The notes beneath the pieces were generated by a model. That model searched no databases, was not told the origin of the DNA, and saw nothing but the letters and a program-made list of their open reading frames with translations. From positions 89,852,484-89,916,483 of the forward strand of contig CM039463.1 of the NCBI GenBank assembly GCA_022414725.1: a stretch of 64,000 bases of DNA. Reading direction: 5' to 3'. The DNA comes from Microglena sp. YARC. Lineage: Eukaryota > Chlorophyta > Chlorophyceae > Chlamydomonadales > Chlamydomonadaceae. Below, one piece after another: positions 37,301-44,905 of this stretch (its first letter is position 1; each line of letters opens with the position of its first letter). The translations under genes and the position numbers were made by a program.

Positions 37301-38343
37301 AAAAGGAAATTACAACAAGAAAGCGCGTCGACCAAGAAGTGTGGTGCCAATCTAAGGTAGCCATTATGTTGCAATATTGTCCATGTTCAAATCATAACAC
37401 ATCACACATGTTCGCTTTCAAGACATGGTCCTTCAGCCTGCATTTTACTCACCGTCTCCGAGCAGAGCACACGTATCGCACAACCCTGGTATGGAATAAT
37501 CTTGAATGTTTAAGGTTGGGCAAATCCATTTAGCCTAATTCGCTACCCCCAAGGTGCTCGTATCAGCAAGGCCTGTTTTTGTTCTCTGCAGATATAGGGT
37601 ACCGGTTCACAACAGCCTGGGTGGATAACACACGTACATGCAGAAGCCCTACTACACCACATCCTTCTGTATCCCGGCCTGGGTGACATGGTGATGATTC
37701 GACGCCGGAGTCGACGTCTAGGCGTCTGGGCACCCAACTTCGGTCGCCGCCCTGCCCCGTACGTAGTAGACCCGCCCATCCATGCATGAACCTGGACAAT
37801 ACTTTAAATTCTCTAATCCGCTTAGTATGCTCCCTGGTTTTCCTTGGATAGGTATCTCAGAGGAGGAATTGGAATTGGAAGACGGTGAGAAGCCCAGAGT
37901 TGCCTGCAAAACCATGTTACAATCCAATCCAACCCATCCACGCATGGGTTCGAATCCTGTTGGGTACACTCCACCAGACGACGAAGGTTTCCATGGGCGA
38001 TGGGTTTGATTGGGGGTTTTCATGAGCGTGAGTTCTTTTCTGCAGACGGTTAGAGCCCGAAGGCGTGTATAACAACCCCCCGACGGAGGTCCTCCGTCTT
38101 CTGGCCTGTCCATGCCCCCCCGCTCTCCACACTCTACTTTATTTTTACCTTGAATGAGAGTTCTGGGTTCTGGTGCAGTAGCCGACGAGTGGAGATGATC
38201 CAGTCCTCCATTTCATCGTTGTTCAGCGACAGCATGGGCGTGTGCTTTCTCGACCCATCGATACCCCGAAACTTGGGCTGGAGAGCTTTGCATGTGGTCA
38301 GCCTACTTGCTCCACTATGCTTCGATGCGGAGAGAGATCGCAT
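2711..38343 (-). CDS. M20D amidohydrolase (IAA-amino acid hydrolase ILR1-like), split gene with eight placed exons
   Basis: Exons in gene order: 38149-38343, 13203-13310, 12696-12768, 11439-11599, 8895-9014, 7449-7642, 4758-5004, 2711-2896. All introns have GT-AG ends and the phases join without a shift. The concept is 427 residues without one short missing exon after exon 1; the family is usually about 430-450. M20D enzymes cleave amide bonds of N-acyl amino acids, in plants auxin-amino acid conjugates, with a two-metal centre. All five expected metal ligands are visible: Cys125 and His127 in HACGHD, Glu164 in QPAEE, His188 in ALHVWP and His391 in [13 protein letters not shown] and [14 protein letters not shown] mark the lid/dimerisation domain. 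The substrate in this organism is unknown. The first 36 residues are rich in Ser, Arg and Lys with no acidic residue before position 29, like an organelle transit peptide (inference). ATG 38343 follows an in-frame TAA directly; Met37 is an alternative start with a better context. Confidence 0.9.
2983..3510 (-). repeat. Four tandem copies of the 5' edge of the last amidohydrolase exon
   Basis: A unit of about 131 bp is repeated with starts near 2983, 3115, 3247 and 3377; the real exon edge (about 2850-2910) is the fifth member. Each copy holds the polypyrimidine-AG-like stretch, the AVPCC-like codons and about 25 bp of exon, then unrelated sequence. Most have lost the exact acceptor and the reading frame. 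They lie in the intron just upstream (sense) of exon 2711-2896. Confidence 0.85.
3535..3665 (-). repeat. Dispersed repeat family B, inverted copy
   Basis: The reverse complement carries the CTTGAGCAGGCC...CTCAACCTGGCCTAC end of the family and the GCGACGCATGAAC-type block. Confidence 0.5.
4004..4650 (-). repeat. Five tandem copies of the donor edge of exon 4758-5004
   Basis: Copies of about 60 bp lie near 4004-4071, 4160-4231, 4281-4338, 4460-4522 and 4587-4649. Each resembles the last 55 bp of the exon ([13 protein letters not shown] region) together with its GTGAG donor; most keep TGGTGAG or a close variant. Between them are CAG, CCATCA and poly-C microsatellites. They fill the intron directly downstream (sense) of the exon. 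Confidence 0.85.
4337..4392. repeat. Poly-C followed by (CA)n
   Basis: About 34 C followed by about 20 nt of CA repeat, inside the intron that holds the donor-edge copies. Other poly-C runs are at 4073-4100, 11149-11172 and, as poly-G, 12970-12988. Confidence 0.95.
4758..5004 (-). CDS. Amidohydrolase exon (RAFSDETMK to SEDFAFM)
   Basis: This 247-nt exon enters in phase 2 after GCATGTAG, giving [12 protein letters not shown] across the junction, and leaves in phase 0 at ATG|GTGAGT. It ends with the conserved [10 protein letters not shown] block that returns the chain to the catalytic domain. About 60 bp of its 3' end with the donor recur five times in the next intron (4004-4650). Confidence 0.92.
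5258..5451. mobile_element. MITE family A, copy
   Basis: Both ends are recognisable: TTTTCAGCTGCACATAGCAG on the left and GTAGACCCAAAAAGAAACA on the right. It lies in the intron upstream (sense) of exon 4758-5004. Confidence 0.75.
5705..5880 (+). repeat. Dispersed repeat family B, copy
   Basis: Same order of blocks as 8213-8405, ending in CTACATAAATACGAAATAAA. Confidence 0.55.
5890..6980. other. Intron sequence with repeat pieces only
   Basis: This part of the intron between exons 7449-7642 and 4758-5004 holds pieces of families C and D and no coding sequence that I can support. Confidence 0.5.
7094..7172 (-). pseudogene. Partial copy of amidohydrolase exon 7449-7642 (second copy)
   Basis: It repeats the last 80 or so bases of the exon ([19 protein letters not shown] region) almost unchanged, with the same GTGCGC donor. 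The spacers between the copies share a G/T-rich stretch ending in a CACTTGTCACTAGC-like motif, so the duplicated unit is roughly 145-210 bp and spans exon end, donor and intron start. Confidence 0.85.
7304..7390 (-). pseudogene. Partial copy of amidohydrolase exon 7449-7642 (first copy)
   Basis: It repeats the last 85 or so bases of the exon ([23 protein letters not shown]) with an intact frame and a GTACGC donor. No acceptor half is present. It could act as an alternative donor only if the sequence between is retained. Confidence 0.85.
7449..7642 (-). CDS. Amidohydrolase exon (GGHAAMPH to FGGTI)
   Basis: This 194-nt exon enters in phase 0 after CCTCTGCAG and leaves in phase 2 at ATCAG|GTGCGC. 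It codes for the lid/dimerisation domain motifs [18 protein letters not shown] and [18 protein letters not shown]. Its 3' half occurs twice more downstream in the following intron, each copy still followed by a GT donor. Confidence 0.93.
7703..7870 (+). mobile_element. tRNA-derived SINE
   Basis: A-box TGGCTCAATGG at 7711-7721 and B-box GGTTTGAATCC at 7750-7760 are followed by the same body as the copy at 2044-2216 (CCATGGTAGCTTTGTCCAGG, CCGTAAGACGGGGTTCCC). It lies in the intron upstream (sense) of exon 7449-7642, opposite to the gene. Confidence 0.8.
7896..8010 (+). repeat. Dispersed repeat family C (about 120 bp)
   Basis: CAGTCCAGGGGTAGCCAAA at one end and CTACCAGGAGGGGCTA further in are shared with 6735-6860 and, inverted, 61430-61510. 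Shorter pieces occur at 6225-6290, 6325-6360, 37508-37556 and 59855-59890. Confidence 0.55.
8213..8405 (+). repeat. Dispersed repeat family B
   Basis: It shares a CATCGCCATTCCGTAGTAGC block and CAGGCTTGAGCAGCCTAAGC-type 3' part with 5705-5880 (plus) and, inverted, 3535-3665. All end in CTGGCYTACA-AAAT followed by an A-rich tail, so a SINE-like retroposon is likely. No pol III boxes were recognised. Confidence 0.55.
8655..8870 (-). repeat. Ladder of five donor-edge copies of exon 8895-9014
   Basis: The junction ATATC(C/T)-CAG|GTG-TGTTG recurs about every 46 bp, with donor positions near 8848, 8804, 8757, 8711 and 8664 after the true one at 8894. Four of the five keep GT; the one near 8711 has lost it. 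Each unit is exon end plus about 35 bp of intron. Confidence 0.85.
8895..9014 (-). CDS. Amidohydrolase exon ([12 protein letters not shown] to TISGQ)
   Basis: This exon has 40 codons, phase 0 at both ends, acceptor CCCTGCAG and donor GGCCAG|GTGTGT. It carries metal ligand His188 in ALHVWP and the [10 protein letters not shown] turn that links the catalytic and lid domains. Both edges are duplicated nearby: a 5' copy at 9091-9149 and a ladder of donor-edge copies at 8655-8870. Confidence 0.93.
9091..9149 (-). pseudogene. Decayed copy of the 5' half of exon 8895-9014
   Basis: It matches the first 59 bases of the exon ([16 protein letters not shown]) with a CAG acceptor just upstream in sense at 9151-9150. 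It diverges at about half-exon length and has no donor. Use of this acceptor would give [19 protein letters not shown]. Confidence 0.85.
9271..9727. repeat. 37-bp tandem repeat, about 12 copies
   Basis: The unit reads TCCATTAAGTAGGATCATTA followed by CTAAGGCTTTCATTACC, with substitutions between copies. It is intronic in the amidohydrolase gene and shows no coding sign. Confidence 0.93.
9895..10088. repeat. About 53-bp tandem repeat, 4 copies
   Basis: Units contain GGCAGGGCAAAAGA, TGGCGGAAGGTAGGCAG and a TTTTGTAGG-like stretch. A related sequence is next to the decayed exon copy at 9040-9090. Confidence 0.75.
10100..11148. repeat. About 30-bp minisatellite, 1 kb
   Basis: Units of the form CATCACATACAAATCATACA with CCTACAT or CATACAC spacers are repeated over 1 kb and end in poly-C at 11149. 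A higher-order pattern with CAAACATCACCAAATA recurs about every 120-160 bp. It lies in the intron between exons 11439-11599 and 8895-9014. Confidence 0.93.
11222..11409. mobile_element. MITE family A, copy next to a splice donor
   Basis: Ends GCATAGCAGCTTCTAGGCAG and its inverse are visible. Its right edge lies about 30 nt downstream (sense) of the donor of exon 11439-11599. Confidence 0.8.
11439..11599 (-). CDS. Amidohydrolase exon ([13 protein letters not shown] to QQGVLS)
   Basis: This 161-nt exon completes the HACGHD motif (His127) and carries QPAEE with Glu163 and Glu164, the general base and a metal ligand in this family. The acceptor is CCTATACAG and the donor TCG|GTATGT; exit is in phase 0. 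Its first 40 or so bases recur as four decayed copies in the intron just upstream (sense), at 11634-11950. Confidence 0.93.
11634..11950 (-). repeat. Four tandem acceptor-edge copies of exon 11439-11599
   Basis: The exon start (GTCACGACTGTCAC, MLLGA region) recurs at about 11634-11680, 11714-11760, 11792-11840 and 11872-11950, roughly every 80 bp, each with a CTGTAG- or TACACAG-like acceptor before it and 35-60 bp of exon after it. A further remnant is near 12030-12060. Between copies lie TTGAACTTGAA hexamer runs. Confidence 0.85.
12168..12270. mobile_element. MITE family A, half copy
   Basis: Right end with GGGAGCTGCCTAGAAGCTGC and an AACTAAAAAATAAAAG border; the left half is mostly missing or diverged. 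Confidence 0.6.
12300..12660. other. A/T-rich intron with ATGTATACACATA-like repeats
   Basis: Between exons 12696-12768 and 11439-11599 this part holds degenerate TATACACATA/ATGCATAC repeats. No gene is seen. Confidence 0.6.
12696..12768 (-). CDS. Amidohydrolase exon (DALPITEL to MHAC)
   Basis: This 73-nt exon enters in phase 0 after a CATATGCAG acceptor and leaves in phase 1 at TGTG|GTGAGT. It codes for 24 residues from DALPI to MHAC, including metal ligand Cys125 of the HACGHD motif. The motif is completed across the splice junction by the next exon. Confidence 0.93.
12982..13185. mobile_element. MITE family A, copy next to a splice donor
   Basis: Ends GCATAGCAGCTTCTAGAAAG and GGAAGCTGCCATGTGTAGCC with AAAAGAAACA border. 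It begins about 18 nt after the donor of exon 13203-13310 (sense). A short CCAGCT run is expanded near the left end. Confidence 0.8.
13203..13310 (-). CDS. Amidohydrolase exon (TLDSLGIEY to LRADM)
   Basis: This exon has 36 codons, phase 0 at both ends, an acceptor ending CTACACAG and the donor ATG|GTAATGG. It codes for the LGIEYQYPV strand and the [10 protein letters not shown] segment that leads into the metal-binding DALP motif of the next exon. The acceptor lies only about 18 nt downstream (sense) of the end of the 22.6-kb minisatellite. A MITE begins about 18 nt after the donor. Confidence 0.92.
13329..35953. repeat. 22.6-kb minisatellite, 42-bp unit, inside intron 1
   Basis: The array has about 540 copies of a 42-bp unit that on the plus strand reads as 14 codons ([14 protein letters not shown]). 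It is almost free of C on the plus strand, so the sense (minus) strand of the host gene is C/T-rich, with long stop-free frames in that direction from composition alone. Parts at 13.3-14.1, 17.4-20.3 and 21.1-22.0 kb keep the 42-bp frame and contain substitution variants. From about 22 to 36 kb single-base insertions and deletions become very frequent, and the last 3-4 kb also hold runs of a GAGGAT hexamer. I see no coding evidence in it. It fills intron 1 and ends next to the acceptor of exon 13203-13310. Confidence 0.97.
35954..38148. other. 5' part of amidohydrolase intron 1
   Basis: This is unique-looking sequence with a MITE end at 36434-36500, an ATGTAATGTAATGCAACGCA run near 36828-36860 like the tail of the LINE at 63.3-64.0 kb, and LINE 3'-end-like sequence around 36560-36700. 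The short missing amidohydrolase exon (about 12-14 codons) should be in this intron but I could not find it. Confidence 0.5.
36434..36500. mobile_element. MITE family A, end fragment
   Basis: Only the end TGTTTCTTTTTGGGGCTGCT and AGCAGCTTCAAGGCA is left, in the 5' part of intron 1. Confidence 0.55.
38149..38343 (-). CDS. Amidohydrolase exon 1 (N-terminus)
   Basis: This exon codes for 65 residues ending in HQNPELSFK, the conserved start of the M20D catalytic domain (plant homologues read HENPELAFEE). The donor is AAG|GTAAAA after position 38149, phase 0. An in-frame TAA touches the ATG on its 5' side, so the reading frame starts here or at the internal Met37. The next conserved stretch, usually EEFETSxLIR, is not in this exon nor in the next placed one. 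Confidence 0.8.
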
Positions 38344-38983
38344 TTATATTGTGGGCAGGTGGGGAAGCTTAACCGCGCGCTCTATGAGCCAACCAAGCTA
38401 GCAGGGAAATGGAATATTGCGTGTGTTGGTCTGTCCCCCAACTAAAGCGAGGCAACTTTCCCAAGTTAGGAAATATAAAGCGGCACGTTATGTGGGCGAC
38501 ATGCTGCTGCTTGATTCGCTGTGTTTGGTGAGTCTACAACGGCCCGAGACCATATTTTGCTTTGTTCGTCAGAGGCGACTGGAGTACAGCCAGAGCCAGA
38601 AGAAGCACGCTTTCGGGCGAAGCCCCCGGGCGAAGCCCTCTGAGGAGCTCAGACCTCAAATGGGAGACGTTTGCCGGAGACGATAGGTATGCTAATAATG
38701 AGCAGCGTCCGTAACCTTCCAGTGTGATGCGGGTCAGGGGTGCGGATGCTATAATTGTTGTGGCCTGGCCGATTGAAGGCCGGCTTGAAGGCCGATTAGA
38801 AATCAAGGTATGTAAGCAGACTGCGATGAGACAAGATATATGGAAGCGAGTCTTCCCTTGGACAGATATTTTACAATGAGGACGTGCACCCTGAGTGACT
38901 GCGCCTGCTGTCAGGGAAGCTGAAGGTGCGTTTTGCGAGGTTTACGGTGTGCATCTTGGCTGCATGTGGCTCCACAAACCATA

Positions 38984-39175
38984 GTTTTTATTTTCAGTTA
39001 CAAGCAGCAGCTACTAGGCATTTCCTGAGGCAGTCTGGCAGTCACTGGGCTAAGCACCAAGACAATTCTGGACAGGGGAAACTGTCAGCTTACAGACACA
39101 CCAAGTTGCATTAGCTTTGGCTGACTTCTGAGTCAGGGGAGCTACCTAGAAGCTGCTGCTTTAGCTGAAAAGAAA
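38984..39175. mobile_element. MITE family A, copy
   Basis: Both inverted ends are present (TTTTCAGTTACAAGCAGCAG; GCTGCTGCTTTAGCTGAAAA). It is intergenic, about 650 bp upstream of the amidohydrolase start. Confidence 0.85.
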
Positions 39176-40305
39176 CTCACTGCCACAACCATGCGAATCA
39201 GGCTCCATGATCAGAAGGTTGCTACTGTGCAAGGGTGCGTTTTAAAGTCTGCCTCAAATCTGGTTACATTGCAAACCCTTTTAAATAGGCATATTTATTT
39301 CAGAATCCCAGGATGGTTAGTGATGATTAAAAGGTGGTTTTAAAACTACCACCTGTACAGCCTGGATGAAAAGCTTCAAAGAGAAATAGGCAAAAAAAAC
39401 TCTTACAGCCGCTGCATACTTTTCTGCACCCCTACTGCATTCTTGCCACCCATACTGCACCCATTCAAGCAAAATAAGAGGGTGCCCAAGACCCCCCCAA
39501 TTAGCAGTGAACAGCTTGCTGAATAACTAACGAGGGAGGTGTTAGTTCATTGCACATAATCTGGATGTTGAACTTAATATAAATATTTAATGCATGGGTC
39601 CGAGGTGTATGTTTCCAAATCCAATATATTATGTAGGATTTGTAATATGTGACATGATAGCTAAAACCTATGCAACGCATGCATTTTTTCTTGTGCTTTA
39701 TGTGAATACGTGTAACTTGTGGCTGGATGAGGGGCAGGGTGTGTTGGGGTTCAAGTAAAGTTTTGAGTTGGGGTGTGCCAAAACTTAGATGAACCCCATA
39801 GAAGTAGCTTGCTTTCTCTTGATCCGTTAGTCACCACAACCTCTTGTTCCCTTGATCCGTTAGTCACCACAACCTTGGCATGTGAGGCCTGTATTAAATG
39901 CATAATACCAACTATCTTGTAATATTGGCATTAAATGATCTCAATGTCCACCCATGTCTCAGGCTACCTTATTAGACTCGACGCATGAAACGGTTTGTAA
40001 CGAGCTGAACAACACATCCTAGTTGTGGAAAGTTCTTGGTCGCCATCATTGGAAAGCCCTGCCCCACAACTACTAAGGACTGATGTCTTGTTTGACGGAC
40101 GTTGGAATGCCATGGCAAACTGAGGCCTGCTACAAGCTCGGCCCTTGTGGAGATTGTTTGTACCGGTGTAAGTACCAGGGGATGAACATCTGCACGCGAC
40201 CATTCAAAGACCCTCATTTACAGACCAGTGAGAGATTGGCTTTGTGGTTTGATGTCTTTTCCTACAATGGCAGCTGAGGCAGCAGAGTGGAGAACGTGTC
40301 AGACA
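39176..40305. other. Intergenic, no gene seen
   Basis: A short direct repeat (TCCGTTAGTCACCACAACCT, twice near 39822-39872) is the only structure I noticed. No coding frame with family resemblance. Confidence 0.5.
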
Positions 40306-40510
40306 CAAAACATTTTTTCTTTTCAGCTACGAGTAGAAGCTTCTAGGCAGCTCCCTGAGCCAGCCACTGGGCTAAGCCCCAAGATTTCATCATATCTGGA
40401 CAGCAGATTCTGTCAGCTTCCAGACACACAAGGTTGCATTAGCTTTGGCTGAATGGCCAGTCAGGGGAGCTGCCTGGAAGTAAGCTGCTGCTTTTAGCTG
40501 AAAATAAAAG
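40306..40510. mobile_element. MITE family A, copy
   Basis: This is one of the best-preserved copies, with TTTTCAGCTACGAGTAGAAG on the left and GCTGCTTTTAGCTGAAAATA on the right. The body shares GGTTGCATTAGCTTTGGCTG with the copy at 38984-39175. Confidence 0.85.
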
Positions 40511-40574
40511 ATACCAGCCTCCTTGTGCTTGGGTACATTCAGTCCATTGGGTTGTCACCTTTCAGTGTCACGTG

Positions 40575-40835
40575 CAGGGTAGTGCAGGACGCAGCGTCCT
40601 GCGTTACAGGACGCAACATGGGGAGGGTCCGTTGCGTCCCAGGCGCAGGTTCAGGATGTTGGTTCATTGGTTGCGTCTCACCCATCAGTTGATTGGCCCA
40701 CCACCCCTCCATTTCCGTGGGCTACGGGTTCTGTTGATAGTAGGACGCAGCCTAAAGAGTGTGTCCCAGGACGCAACCTACCGAATTAGGGTGCGTCCCA
40801 GGACGCAACCCCTGAGGTCCATTTGAAGTACCCTG
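40575..40835. mobile_element. hAT-type MITE, copy 1
   Basis: The element is 261 bp with terminal inverted repeat CAGGGTA/TACCCTG and a perfect 8-bp target duplication GTCACGTG at 40567-40574 and 40836-40843. An 8-bp duplication with CAGGG-type ends is characteristic of the hAT superfamily. It has no coding capacity. Internally GGACGCA and TGCGTCC motifs recur in both orientations. Confidence 0.92.
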
Positions 40836-40891
40836 GTCACGTGTCACTCACACCAACAACTGCTGTTAGCAGTGCTTTGCTTGAAGCTGAT

Positions 40892-41233
40892 TATCAGCAT
40901 GAATAGCGGTGCTCTCGCTTGTTTTATGTCTTGGTGACTCCTTATGTACTCCCTTACAACTATCGGTCCTGACAGTACTATGTCAGCTTCCCGTAGACTG
41001 TGTCATTCTTCATGACACTGTGACGACTTCCTGTTGACTGTGTCATCGGTTCTTCTGACACGCGCTGTCTAGCCTGTACCCTGATCATGTTCCAGACTAC
41101 CGCCCCTTTCCTCCGCTGGTGTCCCTTTTATGGTTCCCCAGTCTTTTTGTAATATTATTCTCGTCTCCGCATTTATAGATTGGCGTGCTGCACACACAAA
41201 GTTCCACTCTCCGGAGTGTTATCCAAGCTGATA
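40892..41233 (+). repeat. 5' LTR
   Basis: 342 bp, starts TATCAGCATGAATAGCGGTG and ends CCAAGCTGATA. It is nearly identical to 44906-45244. It contains several TGTGTCAT and TGACAC motifs. Confidence 0.93.
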
Positions 41234-44200
41234 GGTTATGCGGCCCTTCATTTACTACCACTGCTTTGCGATGCAACTTCCGCGAGGACCTCCCGCCATT
41301 TTTGAGAAACTCCATGACATGGATGGTCTTTCCTGGACGCGCGGGATGCGCAGTATCATTCTCAGCGATGGCTGCGACCAATCCTTCCAACGGAGGAACG
41401 GCTCCTCTTGATGATTGGCTAGACGTTTGTGCACCAGCTGCCTCTGCTAGCGGTCATGAGAGTCCTTCCGCCATCGTGGAAGTAACCCCCCGGTCATTCC
41501 TCCATCTTCTCTTCCTTTTCCTCCCTGCCGTCTGTCGCCTCCTCCGTCTGTCGTAGATGACTGTGACGTGCAGACTCAAGTCGGCGACTAGCCTGGACAT
41601 CGGTGGAGATACCCCGTCTTCGTCTGCTCGCGTCCTTGACGTCGCTAACCTTTCTCCGGTGTTTGAGGCTCTGCCTGCATACCGGAGGTTGCCAAGCCGA
41701 CCAAGCTCCCTGCTGATGTCTACGTCGTCTTTGCCCCTTTGCTCTGCCCAGCCGACGGTCGGCTACTGGCATGAGCTTGCGCTCTAGTGGCTCTGTGCTA
41801 CCTTCTGGAGAATTTTTTCGATCAAGCTGGCGGATCGCCGGCACTGCCGTAGGGTTCGCCAGAGGAGGACGACCTACGCGTCTGGACCTGGAGATTCTGG
41901 AGGTGGTAGGAGGCAGGGGGGTATGGTCAGCACCACTACGGGTGCTGCTCCCTCTACCCCCAACCGGGTGAGTCGAGCGATAGAGGGGGGGACTTGGGAT
42001 TGACTGATCATCGACGGCGGGATATTAGGACCTTTACATGCCTCGGCTCTGCTCTTCGCATCCTAAGCGATTAATGTTCGAATTCTGCCCTTGCGATTTG
42101 CGATTTTCTGCCATTGGTGCGATTTTCTGCACCAGGTGCGACTTGCTGCACTGTCATTCTCGTCTCCTTTTTCCCATACCTCAAATCTCGACTTCAACCT
42201 AACGCTTCCCCACCTTCTGTGATCCCAGGTCTCGCAGCGCCGGACTTCGCCCATGCTACAGGCCGAAGTGGATGCCGTCCTGGCCCTAGTCCAGCGGCCG
42301 TGGAGGATCCTTGGCATGATATCTTGGTGGATATTTTTCTCTCTTAGGCTCCTTGTGACCCCTGGGTGCGTTCCGTGGTTCGTCAGAGGTTACTACTTTG
42401 TCTTCCCGTGCCCCTGGTTCCCCCCTTAGGTGTATGCCTTTGCTACGTGAGTTTGAGTTCAAGTGTTTGAGTTCTGATAGGGCTTAGGAATTTTTTAGTT
42501 AAGTGTTATAGAGGCATGGTTGATCTCGATTAGTTGGGGCATGCATGAGTTGTTGATGATGACACTGCTCAGCATGGTGCTAGTGTGTTATCTTTGCAAT
42601 CGCGTGTTCATCTAGGGAGACAAGACTCCTTCGGAGCTCTTCTTTGGGGTTGCACCTGATGTGTCGTTGTTGCGTTTGTTTGGTTGCCCTTGCTATGTAA
42701 TCTTAGTATTGGGCAGTCACGCAACAAGCTAGTTAGAAAGGCATTATTTGGTAGACTGGTTGGGTATTCCCTGGTGAGTAAGGGTTATTATATTTGGGTT
42801 TCCAATGTTGCGCCAGTTAGTAGTGAGTAGTGATGTACTCTCTATCTCCAGTTCAGTTCTAAACTGTCTTCCTGGGTTCTCCTTTAGTATGGGTCCCCGT
42901 GCCCGCTTGCATCCCTCCTGTCATCAAACGGTGATATGTTATGTGTTACCGGTTATTCCCTACGCCCTTTAAAAACCCAATTGTTGTTGGCTGGCCTGGC
43001 TGGATGTATCATTGTTGCATTCTAGACCAGGGCCTGATCTTGCTGTATTGTGTGTGAAGTTTTAGGGCGGGGGGGGAGTTGGATATCCAACTATAATCTT
43101 AGCCGAATCTCAGGGGGTCGCCAGGCCCTCCTCTGTGCCACGTTTTAGCGGTGAAGCTTTAGGATTTAGACAGCCTTCGATCATAGTGGTACCTGGATCA
43201 GGTCCATTGACTAATAGTCGCCAACCTCCGACCACCTCGGATGGCTCGCGGGGTGTCGATAATTCCGACGCCTCCTGTCGTCCCTGGTGGATTACTCGGG
43301 TCAAGCCCATGTGATGATGTAGCCGTTGCCGAATGGGTAAGTGATGATCTTGAACACTGGTCTAGCTTGATACTGCGTATGGCTGGGGTGTTACAGTCAA
43401 CCCAGGATTCATTGTTTTAGGTGCTGCTGGTTCTCATACGTAGGTTAACATGGCCCTATGTGTGAGTGCCTATTCCTCAGCACCTCCTAGACTGACTTAT
43501 AGGGTAGTCTAGATTGGTGGAGCGTTACGACGCTTTGTTTAGGCAGCTTCCTTTCAGCTGTCTTTTCTTGGTTTTGGTGGAAGGTGGTACTTAATTCAGA
43601 CCACCGTTATAGCGTCTTGATGGTTTCTGACTCTTAGTTCCATAGGCAGATGGTTCGTTCGGTGGAGCTCATCATAGATTAGCTATTTCTTTTTACTCCA
43701 CACTGTTTTTAGATCACCAGCCCCTCATGTGATTGGAACTTTTTGTGGAGTGTAGTAGTTGTTTCCCTTCGGATTTTACTGTGAATTGGTGGGCTGGGTA
43801 ATCTTGCAGTTGTACTTGCAGATGTACCGCCGCTCACCTCTTTCTTGTTTTCCGAGTATATTTCAAGCGCCCTTTCAGTCCATCCTTTGCAGTAAATTCT
43901 TTGAAGTCCTTTTTATGCGTTTACTATTTTTTCAGGTGGACAATAGGTTTTATGTACTATGGTTGTACGTCTACCCTTCTATTGTTCATTGAACTGTGTT
44001 TCCTTTGTTGGTTACAAGTTTCTTAAAAAATTTAACTTCGCATCCTTTGGATTTTTTCAGTTGCTGCAGGTTTGGTTTGCTTTAGTTAGGCGCTTGGTTT
44101 GTCTTGAGTGCACGAGTTCTTTGCGGTGCGATACCCACCTCTTAGACTGTTTTTCGTTAGAGCCGTAGCTGGGGATTTATGATAATTAACTTTCATAAAT

Positions 44201-44905
44201 CTTCTTACTTCCATCTTTGAGTAAGAAACCAGTTCATCATGGTTTTTTCATCCCAACCTAGTCATGAATTCTATGCTAAGAATAGTTTTTACGGTAGTGG
44301 ATTTTTCCATCGACTTTTTTTTTTCCATCGTAGTCTTTAGTGTCCTCTTGTCTGCGTCCTTTAGGCTTTGATTCTCTCGTGTGCTGCTCTCACACGATAT
44401 TTCAATCCGTCTCTTTGGTTATCATTGATTGGCGTTAGGTTCCTATTCCCGGATCGGGTTTTCTATACCGTTGTTCCCCAACTTTGATATACAATTTTTT
44501 TCAGTCTTCTCTTTAGGTTAAGTTCTCGGTTCTTTCAGTCACCGTTGTTCCCCTTCCTTTGGTATTAGGATTGATTTCTGTTTGGCCTCCCTGTGATTTT
44601 CTGGTTTGGTGCCTACTATTCTGGATGAATAGTATTTTTGCGCTTACCATGGATGGTTACATTTCCATTTTGGTCTCAGCACAGCTCGGTATGACCCAAG
44701 TTTTTTACTGCTACATTTTCGGAGTACTACAGTGGTTTTTGGTTCATCCTTTCTCATCCTTTTATTTTAGACAAGGCTTTCTTCTGGTTTCCTGTTTTTT
44801 CCGCCGTTCCTTAATAATTTTTGTTTGCTACCAAGTTATGGTTCTATGTCCCCAGTGCCATAGGTGGAGTACTAGTATTGTATGTCACCTGCGTCATAGG
44901 TGGAG
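41234..44905 (+). other. Interior of the LTR element
   Basis: Apart from the integrase remnant, 3.7 kb with only short open frames. The 3' third is T-rich. GGTTATGCGGCC follows the 5' LTR where a primer-binding site would be; I cannot assign it to a tRNA. A duplicated GTCATAGGTGGAG-type purine stretch is next to the 3' LTR. Confidence 0.5.
42616..42805 (+). pseudogene. Remnant of copia integrase C-terminal part
   Basis: DKTPSELFFGVAPDVSLLRL then FGCPCYV matches the Ty1/copia integrase signature (TPYELW...P.VSHLRVFGC.AYV). After a stop in the frame, KALFGRLVGYSLVSKGYYIW matches the following FVGYS..SKGY region. The frame is broken. The rest of the interior (41234-44905) shows no gag, protease or reverse transcriptase that I can recognise. 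Confidence 0.75.

Noticed and set aside
37543..37591. Candidate 39-nt missing amidohydrolase exon (sense CTGCAG|AGAACAAAA...GGGG|GTAGCG, phase 0 to 0)
   Set aside because: The length and phases fit but the in-phase peptide does not resemble the family; only another frame gives ALLIR. Its end lies in dispersed repeat family C.
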